This document shows, one piece after another, positions 49,847 to 58,489 of a stretch of 64,000 bases of DNA. Each line of letters begins with the position of its first letter. Within the stretch, counting starts at the first letter, position 1. The position numbers and the translations under genes were made by a program. This stretch comes from CALBGR01 sp964499935 (lineage in GTDB: Bacteria > Patescibacteriota > Saccharimonadia > Saccharimonadales > UBA4665): positions 558,001-622,000 of the forward strand of contig CAZCMS010000001.1 in assembly GCA_964499935.1 (NCBI GenBank), read 5' to 3'. Under the pieces are notes generated by a model. The model was not told the origin of the DNA. It did no database searches and saw only the letters and a program-made list of their open reading frames with translations.

Positions 49847-52800
49847 ATGGCGAAAAGCACTGTAAATGCCACAAATAATCGAGTATATTTCACCAGTCAA
49901 GACGATGCAGTTGATCTGCCAAATCTTGTAGACCACCAAAATAAATCATTTCAATGGTTTATCGAAGAGGGTCTTGGTGAGCTATTGGCTGAAATTAGTC
50001 CAATAGATGACTACACGGGCACTAAATTATCACTACGCTTCAAAGACTACCACTTTGAAGAACCTAAAATGACAGAAATGGAAGCTCGCGAAAATAACGT
50101 GAGTTACGATGCTCCACTGAAAGCAGTTGTAGAGCTGACCAATAAAGTTACTGGTGAAGTTAAAGAGCAAGAAATCTATCTTGGTGACTATCCATGGATG
50201 ACTTCACGCGGTACATTTGTTATCAATGGTGCAGAACGCGTTGTTGTGAGTCAGCTTATGCGAAGCTCGGGTGTATTTTTTACTTCTGACTTGCACGGCA
50301 CGGCAAATATTTACGGTGCAAAGGTGATTCCTGGCCGTGGTGCATGGTTGGAATTCGAAACCGCTGCTAATGGTGCTATCTATGTAAAAATCGATCGTAA
50401 GCGAAAAATTGCTGCCACTACCTTGCTTCGCGCGCTTGGTATGACTGAAGCTGCGATGAAAGATGCATTCAAGCACGTTGATCAAGGCACAAAGAGTTAC
50501 CTTGAAGCAACAATCGCAAAAGATCCAGCTAAAGGACAGAATGATGCTTTGATCGAAGTATATCGTCGTTTGCGACCAGGTGACCTTGCGACTGTTGATA
50601 ATGCTCGTAGCCTTATTGAAAACATGTTCTATAACTTTAAGCGATTCGATTTCTCTCGAGTTGGCCGTTACAAGATTAATAAACGTCTTGACCTTGATGT
50701 GCCAAACACGCAAGAAAATCGCGTTATGCGACTCGATGACCTTATCGCAATTATTGCTGAGGTGATTCGCCTGAATAATACGCAAGAGCCAGCTGATGAT
50801 ATAGACTCACTCGCAAACCGACGTGTACGTTTGGTGGGTGAACTAGTGCAGCGCCAATTCCGTATTGGTCTTCTCCGAATGGAGCGCAACACCAAAGACC
50901 GCATGTCTATGAGTGAAATTGAAACAGTAATGCCAGGCCAGCTTATTAATGCTCGTCCAGTAGTTGCAGCTGTTCGTGAATTCTTTGCAAGCTCACAGCT
51001 TTCACAATTCATGGATCAGATTAACCCACTTTCAGAACTTGCACATAAACGACGTTTGAGCTCAATGGGTCCTGGTGGTCTCTCTCGAGAACGCGCTGGA
51101 TTTGAAGTGCGTGATGCGCATGCAACTCACTATGGCCGTATCTGTGCTGTAGAAACGCCAGAAGGTGCAAACATTGGACTTGTGCTAAACCTTGCAAGCT
51201 ATGCTCGTATTAATGACTATGGTTTTGTTGAAACTCCTTATCGTAAGGTGATCAATGCTGTTACGGCAAAAGATGCAGCAGGACACATTGCTCGTGTAAA
51301 TCTAGAAGTTGATGGCAAAGTTGTTGTGGAAGCAGGCAAGAAAATTACAGAAGCCGACGCAAAGAAGCTCGCAACAGTTAAAGACCAAGCTACGTGGCCA
51401 GTAAAGGCAAAAGTAACAAGCGAAGTTGAATACCTCGACGCTTACGAAGAGCAAAAAGGCGTCATCGCTGGTGCGGGTACTCCGACTGATGAAAATGGCT
51501 ACTTCGTAGAGGCTCGTATCGGTGCTCGTACCCAACTTAAATCAGGTGAGTTCGATGCCGATGATATTAACTATATGGATGCATCTCAGAATCAGATTAT
51601 TGGTTCTAGTGCCGGACTCATTCCGTTTATCGAGAAAAACTACGTATACCGAAGCTTGATGGGTAGTAACCAGCAACGACAAGCAGTACCACTTATTCAG
51701 TCTGAGTCACCAATTGTTGGTACAGGTCTTGAGGCTGCTGCTTCACGAAACACGGGACAAGTAATTGTCGCTCGTGAAGATGGTGAAGTTGTAAAAGCTG
51801 TTGCGGACGAAGTGGTTGTGAAGTACAAAGATGGTACGGAAACATACAATCCTCAGCACTTTGTACGCTCAAATGAAGGTACAAGCATCAACCAAAAGGT
51901 TGTAGTAAGTACTGGCCAAAAGATCAAGGAGGGCGACGTACTTGTTGAAGGTATGTCGATCCAGAACGGTGAGCTTGCGCTTGGTAAAGATCTTATGGTG
52001 GCATTTATGCCATGGGCTGGATACAACTTCGAAGATGCAATCATTGTGTCTCGTCGTCTTGTGGAAGAAGATACGCTTACATCAGTACATATCGTGGACT
52101 ACATGATTGAAGTGCGCGAAACAAAGCTTGGCCCTGAACTTGTTACAAGTGATATCCCGAATGTTTCAGAAGATGCACTTCGTCATCTCGATGAAGAAGG
52201 TATTGTTCGTATCGGCGCAGAGGTACACCCTGGCGATATCTTAGTAGGTAAAATTACTCCAAAGGGTGAGCAGGAACTATCAAGCGAAGAGCGACTGCTC
52301 CGAGCTATCTTCGGCGAAAAAGCCAAAGAAGTACGTGATACTTCACAGCGCATGAGTAATGGTAAGCACGGTAAGGTTGTTGGCGTTAAAGTGTTCTCTC
52401 GTGAAAATGGCCATGAACTAAAGGCTGGTGTTATCAAGCAGATTCAAGTGTTTGTAGCCCAAATGCGAAAGATTAGCGTTGGTGACAAGCTTGGTGGACG
52501 TCACGGTAACAAGGGTGTTATTGCGCGGATTCTTCCTGTAGAAGATATGCCATTCACCGAAGACGGTACGCCAATCGATATTATTTTGAACCCACTTGGT
52601 GTTCCAAGTCGTATGAACATTGGTCAGTTATTTGAAACTCACCTTGGTATGGCTGCAAAAGCACTTGGCTTCAAGGTTGCAAGCCCATCATTTAATGGTG
52701 TGCCTATAGAGAAGATTAAAGAATTGTTGGGTGAAGCTGGTCTTCCAGAAGACGGCAAGCAACAATTATTCGATGGTCGTACAGGTGAAGCATTCAAAGA

Positions 52801-53401
52801 ACGTACCACAGTCGGTATGATGTACATGATTAAGTTGAATCACATGGTTGCAGATAAGATCCATGCTCGATCAACCGGTCCATACACAATGGTGACACAA
52901 CAGCCACTCGGTGGTAAGGCGCAGAACGGTGGTCAGCGATTTGGAGAGATGGAAGTATGGGCGCTCGAAGCATACGGCGCAGCCAATACTTTGCAAGAAA
53001 TGCTGACGATCAAGTCTGACGATGTATATGGTCGTTCTAAGGCGTACGAATCTATCATCAAGCGCACAGAGATTGTTGGTCCAAAGGTTCCGGAAAGCTT
53101 TAACGTTCTCGTGAAAGAATTGCAAGGACTTGGGCTAAAGGTGGATCTTATTCACTCTGATCAGACTATCGATGCTGAAGAAATTTTAGCAGACAACATC
53201 AAAGATGAGGCTGCAAGCCAGTCTGACATTGCAGTGCCAGCTCCACTTGCATCAGATATTGATGTAACAGAGGATGCGTCTGTCGATGAATTCCAGGTTC
53301 TTGACATGGATGGAGAAGTGATTACTGACGATACAGTTTTGGTGACGGCGGATGACGATGATGATAATCAACAAAATGATACGGAAGAGGAGGTAGCCTA
53401 A
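49847..53401 (+). CDS. rpoB: RNA polymerase beta subunit
   Basis: 1184 residues. The rifampicin-binding cluster reads SSQLSQFMDQINPLSE then HKRRLSSMGPGG: relative to E. coli N518 is Ile and L533 is Met, while D516, H526, R529 and S531 are kept. Further conserved blocks are HYGRICAVETPEGANIGL, KITPKGEQELSSEERLL and DKLGGRHGNKGV (catalytic-site contacts). The C-terminus has an acidic extension after about residue 1140 (VDEFQVLDMDGE and a D/N run). The rplJ/rplL genes that often precede it are absent; the promoter lies in its own leader. Stop and the rpoC start overlap (TAATG). Confidence 0.97.
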   Translation: MAKSTVNATNNRVYFTSQDDAVDLPNLVDHQNKSFQWFIEEGLGELLAEISPIDDYTGTKLSLRFKDYHFEEPKMTEMEARENNVSYDAPLKAVVELTNKVTGEVKEQEIYLGDYPWMTSRGTFVINGAERVVVSQLMRSSGVFFTSDLHGTANIYGAKVIPGRGAWLEFETAANGAIYVKIDRKRKIAATTLLRALGMTEAAMKDAFKHVDQGTKSYLEATIAKDPAKGQNDALIEVYRRLRPGDLATVDNARSLIENMFYNFKRFDFSRVGRYKINKRLDLDVPNTQENRVMRLDDLIAIIAEVIRLNNTQEPADDIDSLANRRVRLVGELVQRQFRIGLLRMERNTKDRMSMSEIETVMPGQLINARPVVAAVREFFASSQLSQFMDQINPLSELAHKRRLSSMGPGGLSRERAGFEVRDAHATHYGRICAVETPEGANIGLVLNLASYARINDYGFVETPYRKVINAVTAKDAAGHIARVNLEVDGKVVVEAGKKITEADAKKLATVKDQATWPVKAKVTSEVEYLDAYEEQKGVIAGAGTPTDENGYFVEARIGARTQLKSGEFDADDINYMDASQNQIIGSSAGLIPFIEKNYVYRSLMGSNQQRQAVPLIQSESPIVGTGLEAAASRNTGQVIVAREDGEVVKAVADEVVVKYKDGTETYNPQHFVRSNEGTSINQKVVVSTGQKIKEGDVLVEGMSIQNGELALGKDLMVAFMPWAGYNFEDAIIVSRRLVEEDTLTSVHIVDYMIEVRETKLGPELVTSDIPNVSEDALRHLDEEGIVRIGAEVHPGDILVGKITPKGEQELSSEERLLRAIFGEKAKEVRDTSQRMSNGKHGKVVGVKVFSRENGHELKAGVIKQIQVFVAQMRKISVGDKLGGRHGNKGVIARILPVEDMPFTEDGTPIDIILNPLGVPSRMNIGQLFETHLGMAAKALGFKVASPSFNGVPIEKIKELLGEAGLPEDGKQQLFDGRTGEAFKERTTVGMMYMIKLNHMVADKIHARSTGPYTMVTQQPLGGKAQNGGQRFGEMEVWALEAYGAANTLQEMLTIKSDDVYGRSKAYESIIKRTEIVGPKVPESFNVLVKELQGLGLKVDLIHSDQTIDAEEILADNIKDEAASQSDIAVPAPLASDIDVTEDASVDEFQVLDMDGEVITDDTVLVTADDDDDNQQNDTEEEVA

Positions 53402-56400
53402 TGCGTCGATACGTACACGGTACCAACATCGCTGACTTTGATGCAGTGCGCTTAGCAGTTGCAAGCGCAGCAGATATTCTCGATTGGAGTTATGGCGAGG
53501 TTACAAAGCCTGAGACTATTAACTATCGAACACAAAAACCAGAACGAGACGGATTATTCTGCGAAAGGATTTTCGGTCCAGTAAAAGACATTAACCCACA
53601 CGACGCAAAATATAAGGGCGTTCGATCACGAGAGGCTGCTGTTGATAAGAACGGCGAGATCGTCACTCGTAGCATCGTACGTCGTGAACGTATGGGCCAC
53701 ATTAACCTTGCTGTACCAGTGGCTCATATCTGGTTCCTTCGTGGTACCCCTTCAGCAATTGGACTATTGCTTGGAATGACCGTCAAGAATTTGGAGCGAG
53801 TTGCATATTTCGCAAGCTATATCATTAAATCTGTAAATGTTGAAAAACGTGATCAGATGCTCGCTGATAAAGAAGCTGAATTTGAGGCTGCAAAACAAGC
53901 GATCAAACTTCGCAACGAAAAAGAAGCTGAAGCAGAGGGTGCTGATGTTAAAGCACTTGCTGAACAGCAAACAAAAGAACTCGAAGAGCTTACGCAGGAT
54001 TACGAACAACTTCGTGATCAACTTACGAGTCTTGAAAAGCGTAACTTATTGAGCGAAGCAGATTATCGCAATCTTCCACGTGATGTACGTGAGCTCATTA
54101 CTGTTGGCATGGGCGGACAAGCGTTACAGGAGCTTCTTGAGGGTATTGATCTTTCAGCATTAATCACAGAACTAACGACTGAAGCAGAAGACGCGAAAGG
54201 TCAACGTAAGAAGAAGATCATGAAGCGACTTCGTTTGCTCGAAAGTATGGAACGCGCAAACATCAAGCCTGAGGCTATGTGTCTTAGTGTGTTGCCAGTG
54301 ATCCCTCCGGATCTTCGTCCAATGGTGCAGCTAACTGGTGGTCGTTTTGCGACATCAGACCTTAACGATCTTTATCGTCGAGTGATTAACCGTAACAACC
54401 GACTCAAAAAGCTTATTGAGCTTAATGCGCCAGAAGTAATTCGTCGTAACGAACAGCGAATGCTGCAAGAGGCAGTTGATGCGCTTGTAGATAATAATGC
54501 TGCTCGCAGTGGCCGTGCAGTTGCCGCAACTGGCCAACGCCGACGCCTAAAATCACTTTCTGACCTGCTTAAGGGTAAGCAAGGCCGTTTCCGTCAGAAC
54601 TTACTCGGTAAGCGCGTAGACTACTCGGGTCGTTCAGTAATTGTTGCTGGACCTGAACTCAAAATTCATCAGTGTGGTTTGCCGAAGATGATGGCGCTTG
54701 AATTATTCAAACCATTTGTTATCGGTGAATTAATCGCACGTGAACAGGCGCACAACATTCGTAGCGCTGTACGTATGATCGAAACCGGCGAAGCAATTGT
54801 ATGGGATGCTCTCGATGAGGTGATTAAGGGTAAATACGTGCTATTAAACCGTGCGCCATCGTTGCACCGTCTTTCAATCCAGGCGTTTCAGCCAGTACTT
54901 ATTGAAGGTCGGGCAATCCAGTTACACCCTCTTGTATGTAAGGGCTTTAACGCTGACTTCGACGGTGACCAGATGGCTGTCCACTTGCCACTATCAGATG
55001 AAGCTCAGGCTGAGGCTCGCGATATTATGGCAGCAAATAATAACCTCCTAAAGCCAGCCGACGGTTCTCCAATCTTGCATATCGAACAGGACATTGTGCT
55101 TGGTGCATACTACCTAACGTACGAACGACCTGACGATACAAGTAATCCAGTGCCGTTCGCAGGTATTCATGAGGCGCTTATGTCACTTGATGACAACCAG
55201 GCGACATTACAGACAAGAATTCGCGTTCCTTTCCGCGGTGAAGTACGCAATACTACTGTTGGGCGACTATTGTTCAACGAAATATTCCCTGAAGACTTTG
55301 CTTTCCAGAACGAGGCAATGACTAAAAAGCGCCTACAAAAAGTAATGGCTGCCGTATATCAAAAATATGGTCAAGCTGAAACCGCCAAAATTGCAGATAG
55401 CCTTAAAGACCTTGGCTTTAGCTATGCAACATTCTCTGGTCTATCGATGGGAATGGGCGACTTCAAGGATGTTGATGGTATGCAGGATCAACTTGATGAA
55501 GGCGAAAAACGTGCAGCTAATATCAGTGAGCAATATGAACAAGGATTCATTACTGATGATGAGCGTTCACGACTGACTGTAGAAAACTGGACCAAAGTAG
55601 ATACACAAGTGCAAGATTTGCTTGCAAACCAAATGGTTGGCGAAGATACTGCAACAGCTATCGCAATTAATTCTGGCGCACGTGGTAATATCAGCCAGAT
55701 GAAGAGCGCAGTTGGTATGCTTGGTGTCCTTTCAGATGCAACAGGCAATGCTATCGAACTGCCAATTAAATCGGGCTATATTAAAGGTCTTGACCCTCTC
55801 GAATACTTCACTGGTACTCGTGGTACACGTAAAGCACTTATCGACATTGCACTTAAGACAGCTGATGCTGGGTATCTTACTCGTCGTCTTGTTGACGTGT
55901 CGCAGGATGTATTTACACTTGGTGATGTTGATGTCGCAGAGCAGGACCCTGGCTATGCAATGCGTCGTGAAGACGCAAAAGAAGTTGGGGTAAGTTATGC
56001 ATCTCGCCTAGAAGGACGATATGCTGCTGAAGACGTAAAAGATTACGTTAATGCAGGTGATGCAATTACTAAAGAAATTTCAGAAGCAATTGAAGCTGAC
56101 GAAACTGTTGATAACGTAAAGATTTACAGTGTCCTTAGCGCAACAAACGTACGTGGTGTACCAAGTAAGAGTTACGGAATTGATCCAGCCACTGGTTTGC
56201 TTGTTGCAGATCATAACCCAATTGGTGTTATTGCTGCACAAAGTATCGGTGAGCCTGGTACTCAGCTATCACTTGACTCTAAGCACCGTTCAGGGGCTGT
56301 GCTCGCAGATGATACTGCACAAGGTCTTAACCGTGTTGAAGAGCTTCTTGAGGCTCGACAGCCAAAGGGTCAAGCATACCTCACTGAAATCAGCGGTACG

Positions 56401-57213
56401 GTAACTGCATGGGAAGAGGGCGACCACTATGTTGTGCAGGTTGCAGCAGATGCTGATGAGCAAATTACACTTGATCTTGAAGGACGAACCGTACAAGTTA
56501 AAAGTGGCAGTGATGTTGCTATTGGTGATGTATTGGCAGCAAATGATGACGCTAAGAATCCGCTCGTTGCACCAATTGCTGGTAAGGTTGAGTTAACAGA
56601 TAAGCAAGTTATTCTTACTCCAACTGCAAGTGCAGCAGCTCGTTACGAGATTCCTGGATTTAAGCAGCTATACGTTAAAGACGGCGACAAAGTAGTTGCA
56701 GGTCAGAAACTTACTAACGGTTCATCGAACCTACAGGACCTACTACGATTGCAAGGTGTTGAAGAAACGCAGCGCTACATCATGAACGAAATTCTTAAGA
56801 TTTTCGCTGGCCAGGGACAAATCATTGCTGATAAGCACCTTGAGATCATCGTTCGTCAAATGTTTAGTCGCGTGCAGATCGAAGATGCTGGCGACAGCGA
56901 GTTCGTAACTGGCGACGTAGCAAGTAAGATGGCAGTAGTAGACGCAAACGAACAGCTCGCCAAAGATGGCAAAAAGCTTGTAAGTTACAACCAGCTATTG
57001 CTTGGTATTACTAAAGCTTCACTCAGTACTGATTCATTCTTGAGTGCTGCAAGCTTCCAGGATACAACTCGTGTCTTGATTGCAGCAGCGACAAGTGGAC
57101 GCCTTGATAAACTCTATGGCTTGAAGGAAAACGTTATCTTGGGTCGAAAGATCCCTGTAGGTACCGGACATCAGCCAGATGAAGATCTTGAGGAAGTTGC
57201 CGAAGAAGTCTAA
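53401..57213 (+). CDS. rpoC: RNA polymerase beta-prime subunit, zinc sites and trigger loop divergent
   Basis: 1270 residues. The catalytic NADFDGDQMAVHLP (517-530) is intact. Both zinc sites are lost without changing spacing: ZnI positions equivalent to E. coli C70, C72, C85, C88 are P66, D68, V81, N84; ZnII positions equivalent to C888, C895, C898 are A914, P921, S924, and DCGT is DPGY (849-852). The trigger loop is SLDSKH (957-962) in place of TMRTFH; only the His is kept, and the next residues RSG replace the usual TGG. The bridge helix (RKALIDIALKTADAGYLTRRLVDV) is normal. The frame is continuous, so this is not a pseudogene. Confidence 0.97.
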   Translation: MRRYVHGTNIADFDAVRLAVASAADILDWSYGEVTKPETINYRTQKPERDGLFCERIFGPVKDINPHDAKYKGVRSREAAVDKNGEIVTRSIVRRERMGHINLAVPVAHIWFLRGTPSAIGLLLGMTVKNLERVAYFASYIIKSVNVEKRDQMLADKEAEFEAAKQAIKLRNEKEAEAEGADVKALAEQQTKELEELTQDYEQLRDQLTSLEKRNLLSEADYRNLPRDVRELITVGMGGQALQELLEGIDLSALITELTTEAEDAKGQRKKKIMKRLRLLESMERANIKPEAMCLSVLPVIPPDLRPMVQLTGGRFATSDLNDLYRRVINRNNRLKKLIELNAPEVIRRNEQRMLQEAVDALVDNNAARSGRAVAATGQRRRLKSLSDLLKGKQGRFRQNLLGKRVDYSGRSVIVAGPELKIHQCGLPKMMALELFKPFVIGELIAREQAHNIRSAVRMIETGEAIVWDALDEVIKGKYVLLNRAPSLHRLSIQAFQPVLIEGRAIQLHPLVCKGFNADFDGDQMAVHLPLSDEAQAEARDIMAANNNLLKPADGSPILHIEQDIVLGAYYLTYERPDDTSNPVPFAGIHEALMSLDDNQATLQTRIRVPFRGEVRNTTVGRLLFNEIFPEDFAFQNEAMTKKRLQKVMAAVYQKYGQAETAKIADSLKDLGFSYATFSGLSMGMGDFKDVDGMQDQLDEGEKRAANISEQYEQGFITDDERSRLTVENWTKVDTQVQDLLANQMVGEDTATAIAINSGARGNISQMKSAVGMLGVLSDATGNAIELPIKSGYIKGLDPLEYFTGTRGTRKALIDIALKTADAGYLTRRLVDVSQDVFTLGDVDVAEQDPGYAMRREDAKEVGVSYASRLEGRYAAEDVKDYVNAGDAITKEISEAIEADETVDNVKIYSVLSATNVRGVPSKSYGIDPATGLLVADHNPIGVIAAQSIGEPGTQLSLDSKHRSGAVLADDTAQGLNRVEELLEARQPKGQAYLTEISGTVTAWEEGDHYVVQVAADADEQITLDLEGRTVQVKSGSDVAIGDVLAANDDAKNPLVAPIAGKVELTDKQVILTPTASAAARYEIPGFKQLYVKDGDKVVAGQKLTNGSSNLQDLLRLQGVEETQRYIMNEILKIFAGQGQIIADKHLEIIVRQMFSRVQIEDAGDSEFVTGDVASKMAVVDANEQLAKDGKKLVSYNQLLLGITKASLSTDSFLSAASFQDTTRVLIAAATSGRLDKLYGLKENVILGRKIPVGTGHQPDEDLEEVAEEV

Positions 57214-57256
57214 ATCTGCTAAAATAGGTAAGATATATAAATATTTAATAGTTCGA

Positions 57257-57318
57257 GCTGTGGGGGATTACAAGCGAAGGATGCGTTGGCACGGTCCTCT
57301 CGCTTCCCACTTGGCAGC
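57257..57318 (+). promoter_or_regulatory. Structured leader upstream of the rpsL-rpsG (str) operon
   Basis: A three-tier stem: GCT-GTGGG (57257-57264) with CCCAC (57306-57310) and AGC (57316-57318); AAGCGA (57272-57277) with TCGCTT (57300-57305); AGGA (57278-57281) with TCCT (57295-57298). A 7-nt 5' bulge (GGATTAC) joins the helices. No T-run follows, so it is not a terminator. It may be a ribosomal-protein binding site for autogenous control (S7 or S12), by analogy with E. coli str mRNA, where S7 binds between the two genes. Confidence 0.5.
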
Positions 57319-57338
57319 AGACTATACAAGGAGAACAA

Positions 57339-57752
57339 ATGCCAACAATTAATCAATTAGTAAGGAAGCCTCGCGTCAAGTCGACAGACAAGAGTAAATC
57401 GCCTGCGCTTCATAAAATTACAAACAGTCTTAAGACAAAGAGTTACGAAAAGCCAGCTCCATTTAAGCGTGGTGTATGTATTAAGGTAACAACAAAAACT
57501 CCAAAAAAGCCTAACTCTGCACTTCGTAAAGTTGCACGTGTGCGCTTGAGTAATGGTCAGGAGGTATGGGCATATATCGGTGGTGAAGGGCATAATCTCC
57601 AGGAGCACGCCGTGGTTATTATTCGTGGTGGACGAGTAAAAGACCTTCCGGGTGTTCGTTACCACGTTGTGCGTGGTAGCCTTGACCTCCAAGGTGTCGC
57701 TAATCGTAAACAAGGCCGTTCAAAATACGGTGCAAAGAAGGAGAGTAAATAA
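57339..57752 (+). CDS. rpsL: 30S ribosomal protein S12
   Basis: 137 residues of the decoding-centre protein. TKTPKKPNSALRKVARVRLS holds the streptomycin-sensitive Lys (K42 in E. coli), and YIGGEGHNLQEH with RGGRVKDLPGVRYH surrounds the second site. A C-terminal extension (KQGRSKYGAKKESK) is normal for bacteria. SD AAGGAGAA lies upstream. The stop TAA overlaps the rpsG start (TAATG). Confidence 0.97.
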   Translation: MPTINQLVRKPRVKSTDKSKSPALHKITNSLKTKSYEKPAPFKRGVCIKVTTKTPKKPNSALRKVARVRLSNGQEVWAYIGGEGHNLQEHAVVIIRGGRVKDLPGVRYHVVRGSLDLQGVANRKQGRSKYGAKKESK

Positions 57753-58231
57753 TGCCACGCAAAAAAACTAAATCTCTCGTTCGTGATATTCAGCCAGATC
57801 GCTTGTACGACAGCGTACAGGTACAACGCCTCATTAATCGTGTAATGCTTGATGGTAAAAAACAGCTTGCAGAACGTCTTGTCTATGGTGGTATGCAAAA
57901 GGCTGCTACAAAGCTAAAAGTTGAAAACCCTATTGAAGTGTTTGAGCAAGCATACAAAAATATTCAACCACTTGTTGAGACTCGTTCTCGCCGAGTTGGT
58001 GGTGCTAACTATCAGATTCCTTTTGAAGTTAAAGGTCAGCGCCAAAACCACCTTACCACTATGTGGTTTGTTGCTGCAGCTCGTGCTCGAAAAGGTATGA
58101 GCATGGAAGATCGTATTGCTGCTGAACTCGTTGATGCATATAACGGCCAAGGTGCTGCTGTTAAGAAACGTGAAGATAACCACAAGATGGCAGAAGCTAA
58201 CCGGGCATTCGCTCACTTCGCAAGAGGCTAG
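57752..58231 (+). CDS. rpsG: 30S ribosomal protein S7
   Basis: 159 residues. LINRVMLDGKKQLAERLVYG and RSRRVGGANYQIPFEVKGQR are S7 signatures; S7 nucleates the 3' domain of 16S rRNA. Begins at the last base of the rpsL stop. Followed by a lineage-specific 81-codon ORF and fusA. Confidence 0.97.
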   Translation: MPRKKTKSLVRDIQPDRLYDSVQVQRLINRVMLDGKKQLAERLVYGGMQKAATKLKVENPIEVFEQAYKNIQPLVETRSRRVGGANYQIPFEVKGQRQNHLTTMWFVAAARARKGMSMEDRIAAELVDAYNGQGAAVKKREDNHKMAEANRAFAHFARG

Positions 58232-58239
58232 TAAAGCAT

Positions 58240-58485
58240 ATGCCTACTTATCCTGCGCAAAGATTCTTTCCAGAGCAATGTCGGAATTGCCCTACTCTTA
58301 TAGGATATATAGAGGACGGGGACTTACTAGGCGAGAAAACTCAAGCAGAGGTTGGCGCATTTTTGGATGCGGAAGGCATGCCAGACCCTAATTGTTCGGG
58401 GCCACTCGAACTTGATGGTGTCGAAGGTCAAGGATATGCGTGTGCAGCGAGACTACTATTAGACAATGTAACAAAAGGCGACTAA
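58240..58485 (+). CDS. Small cysteine-containing hypothetical protein between rpsG and fusA
   Basis: 81 residues, not recognised. FFPEQCRNCPTL has a CxxC pair, with further Cys in DPNCSGPL and YACAARL, giving four in all and a possible zinc site. It sits 8 nt after rpsG and 4 nt before fusA in a normally fixed gene order, so it is translated with the ribosomal genes. The position suggests a ribosome-linked role, without evidence beyond location. Confidence 0.65.
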   Translation: MPTYPAQRFFPEQCRNCPTLIGYIEDGDLLGEKTQAEVGAFLDAEGMPDPNCSGPLELDGVEGQGYACAARLLLDNVTKGD

Positions 58486-58489
58486 ATAT

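Noticed and set aside
50204..50785. Long minus-strand ORF (193 codons) inside rpoB
   Set aside because: It lies wholly within a highly conserved gene on the other strand, has no recognisable domain, and its composition is that of an antisense shadow.
53401..57213. rpoC as a pseudogene because of missing catalytic-loop and zinc residues
   Set aside because: The frame is open over 1270 codons, NADFDGD is intact, and it is the only copy in an otherwise normal operon.
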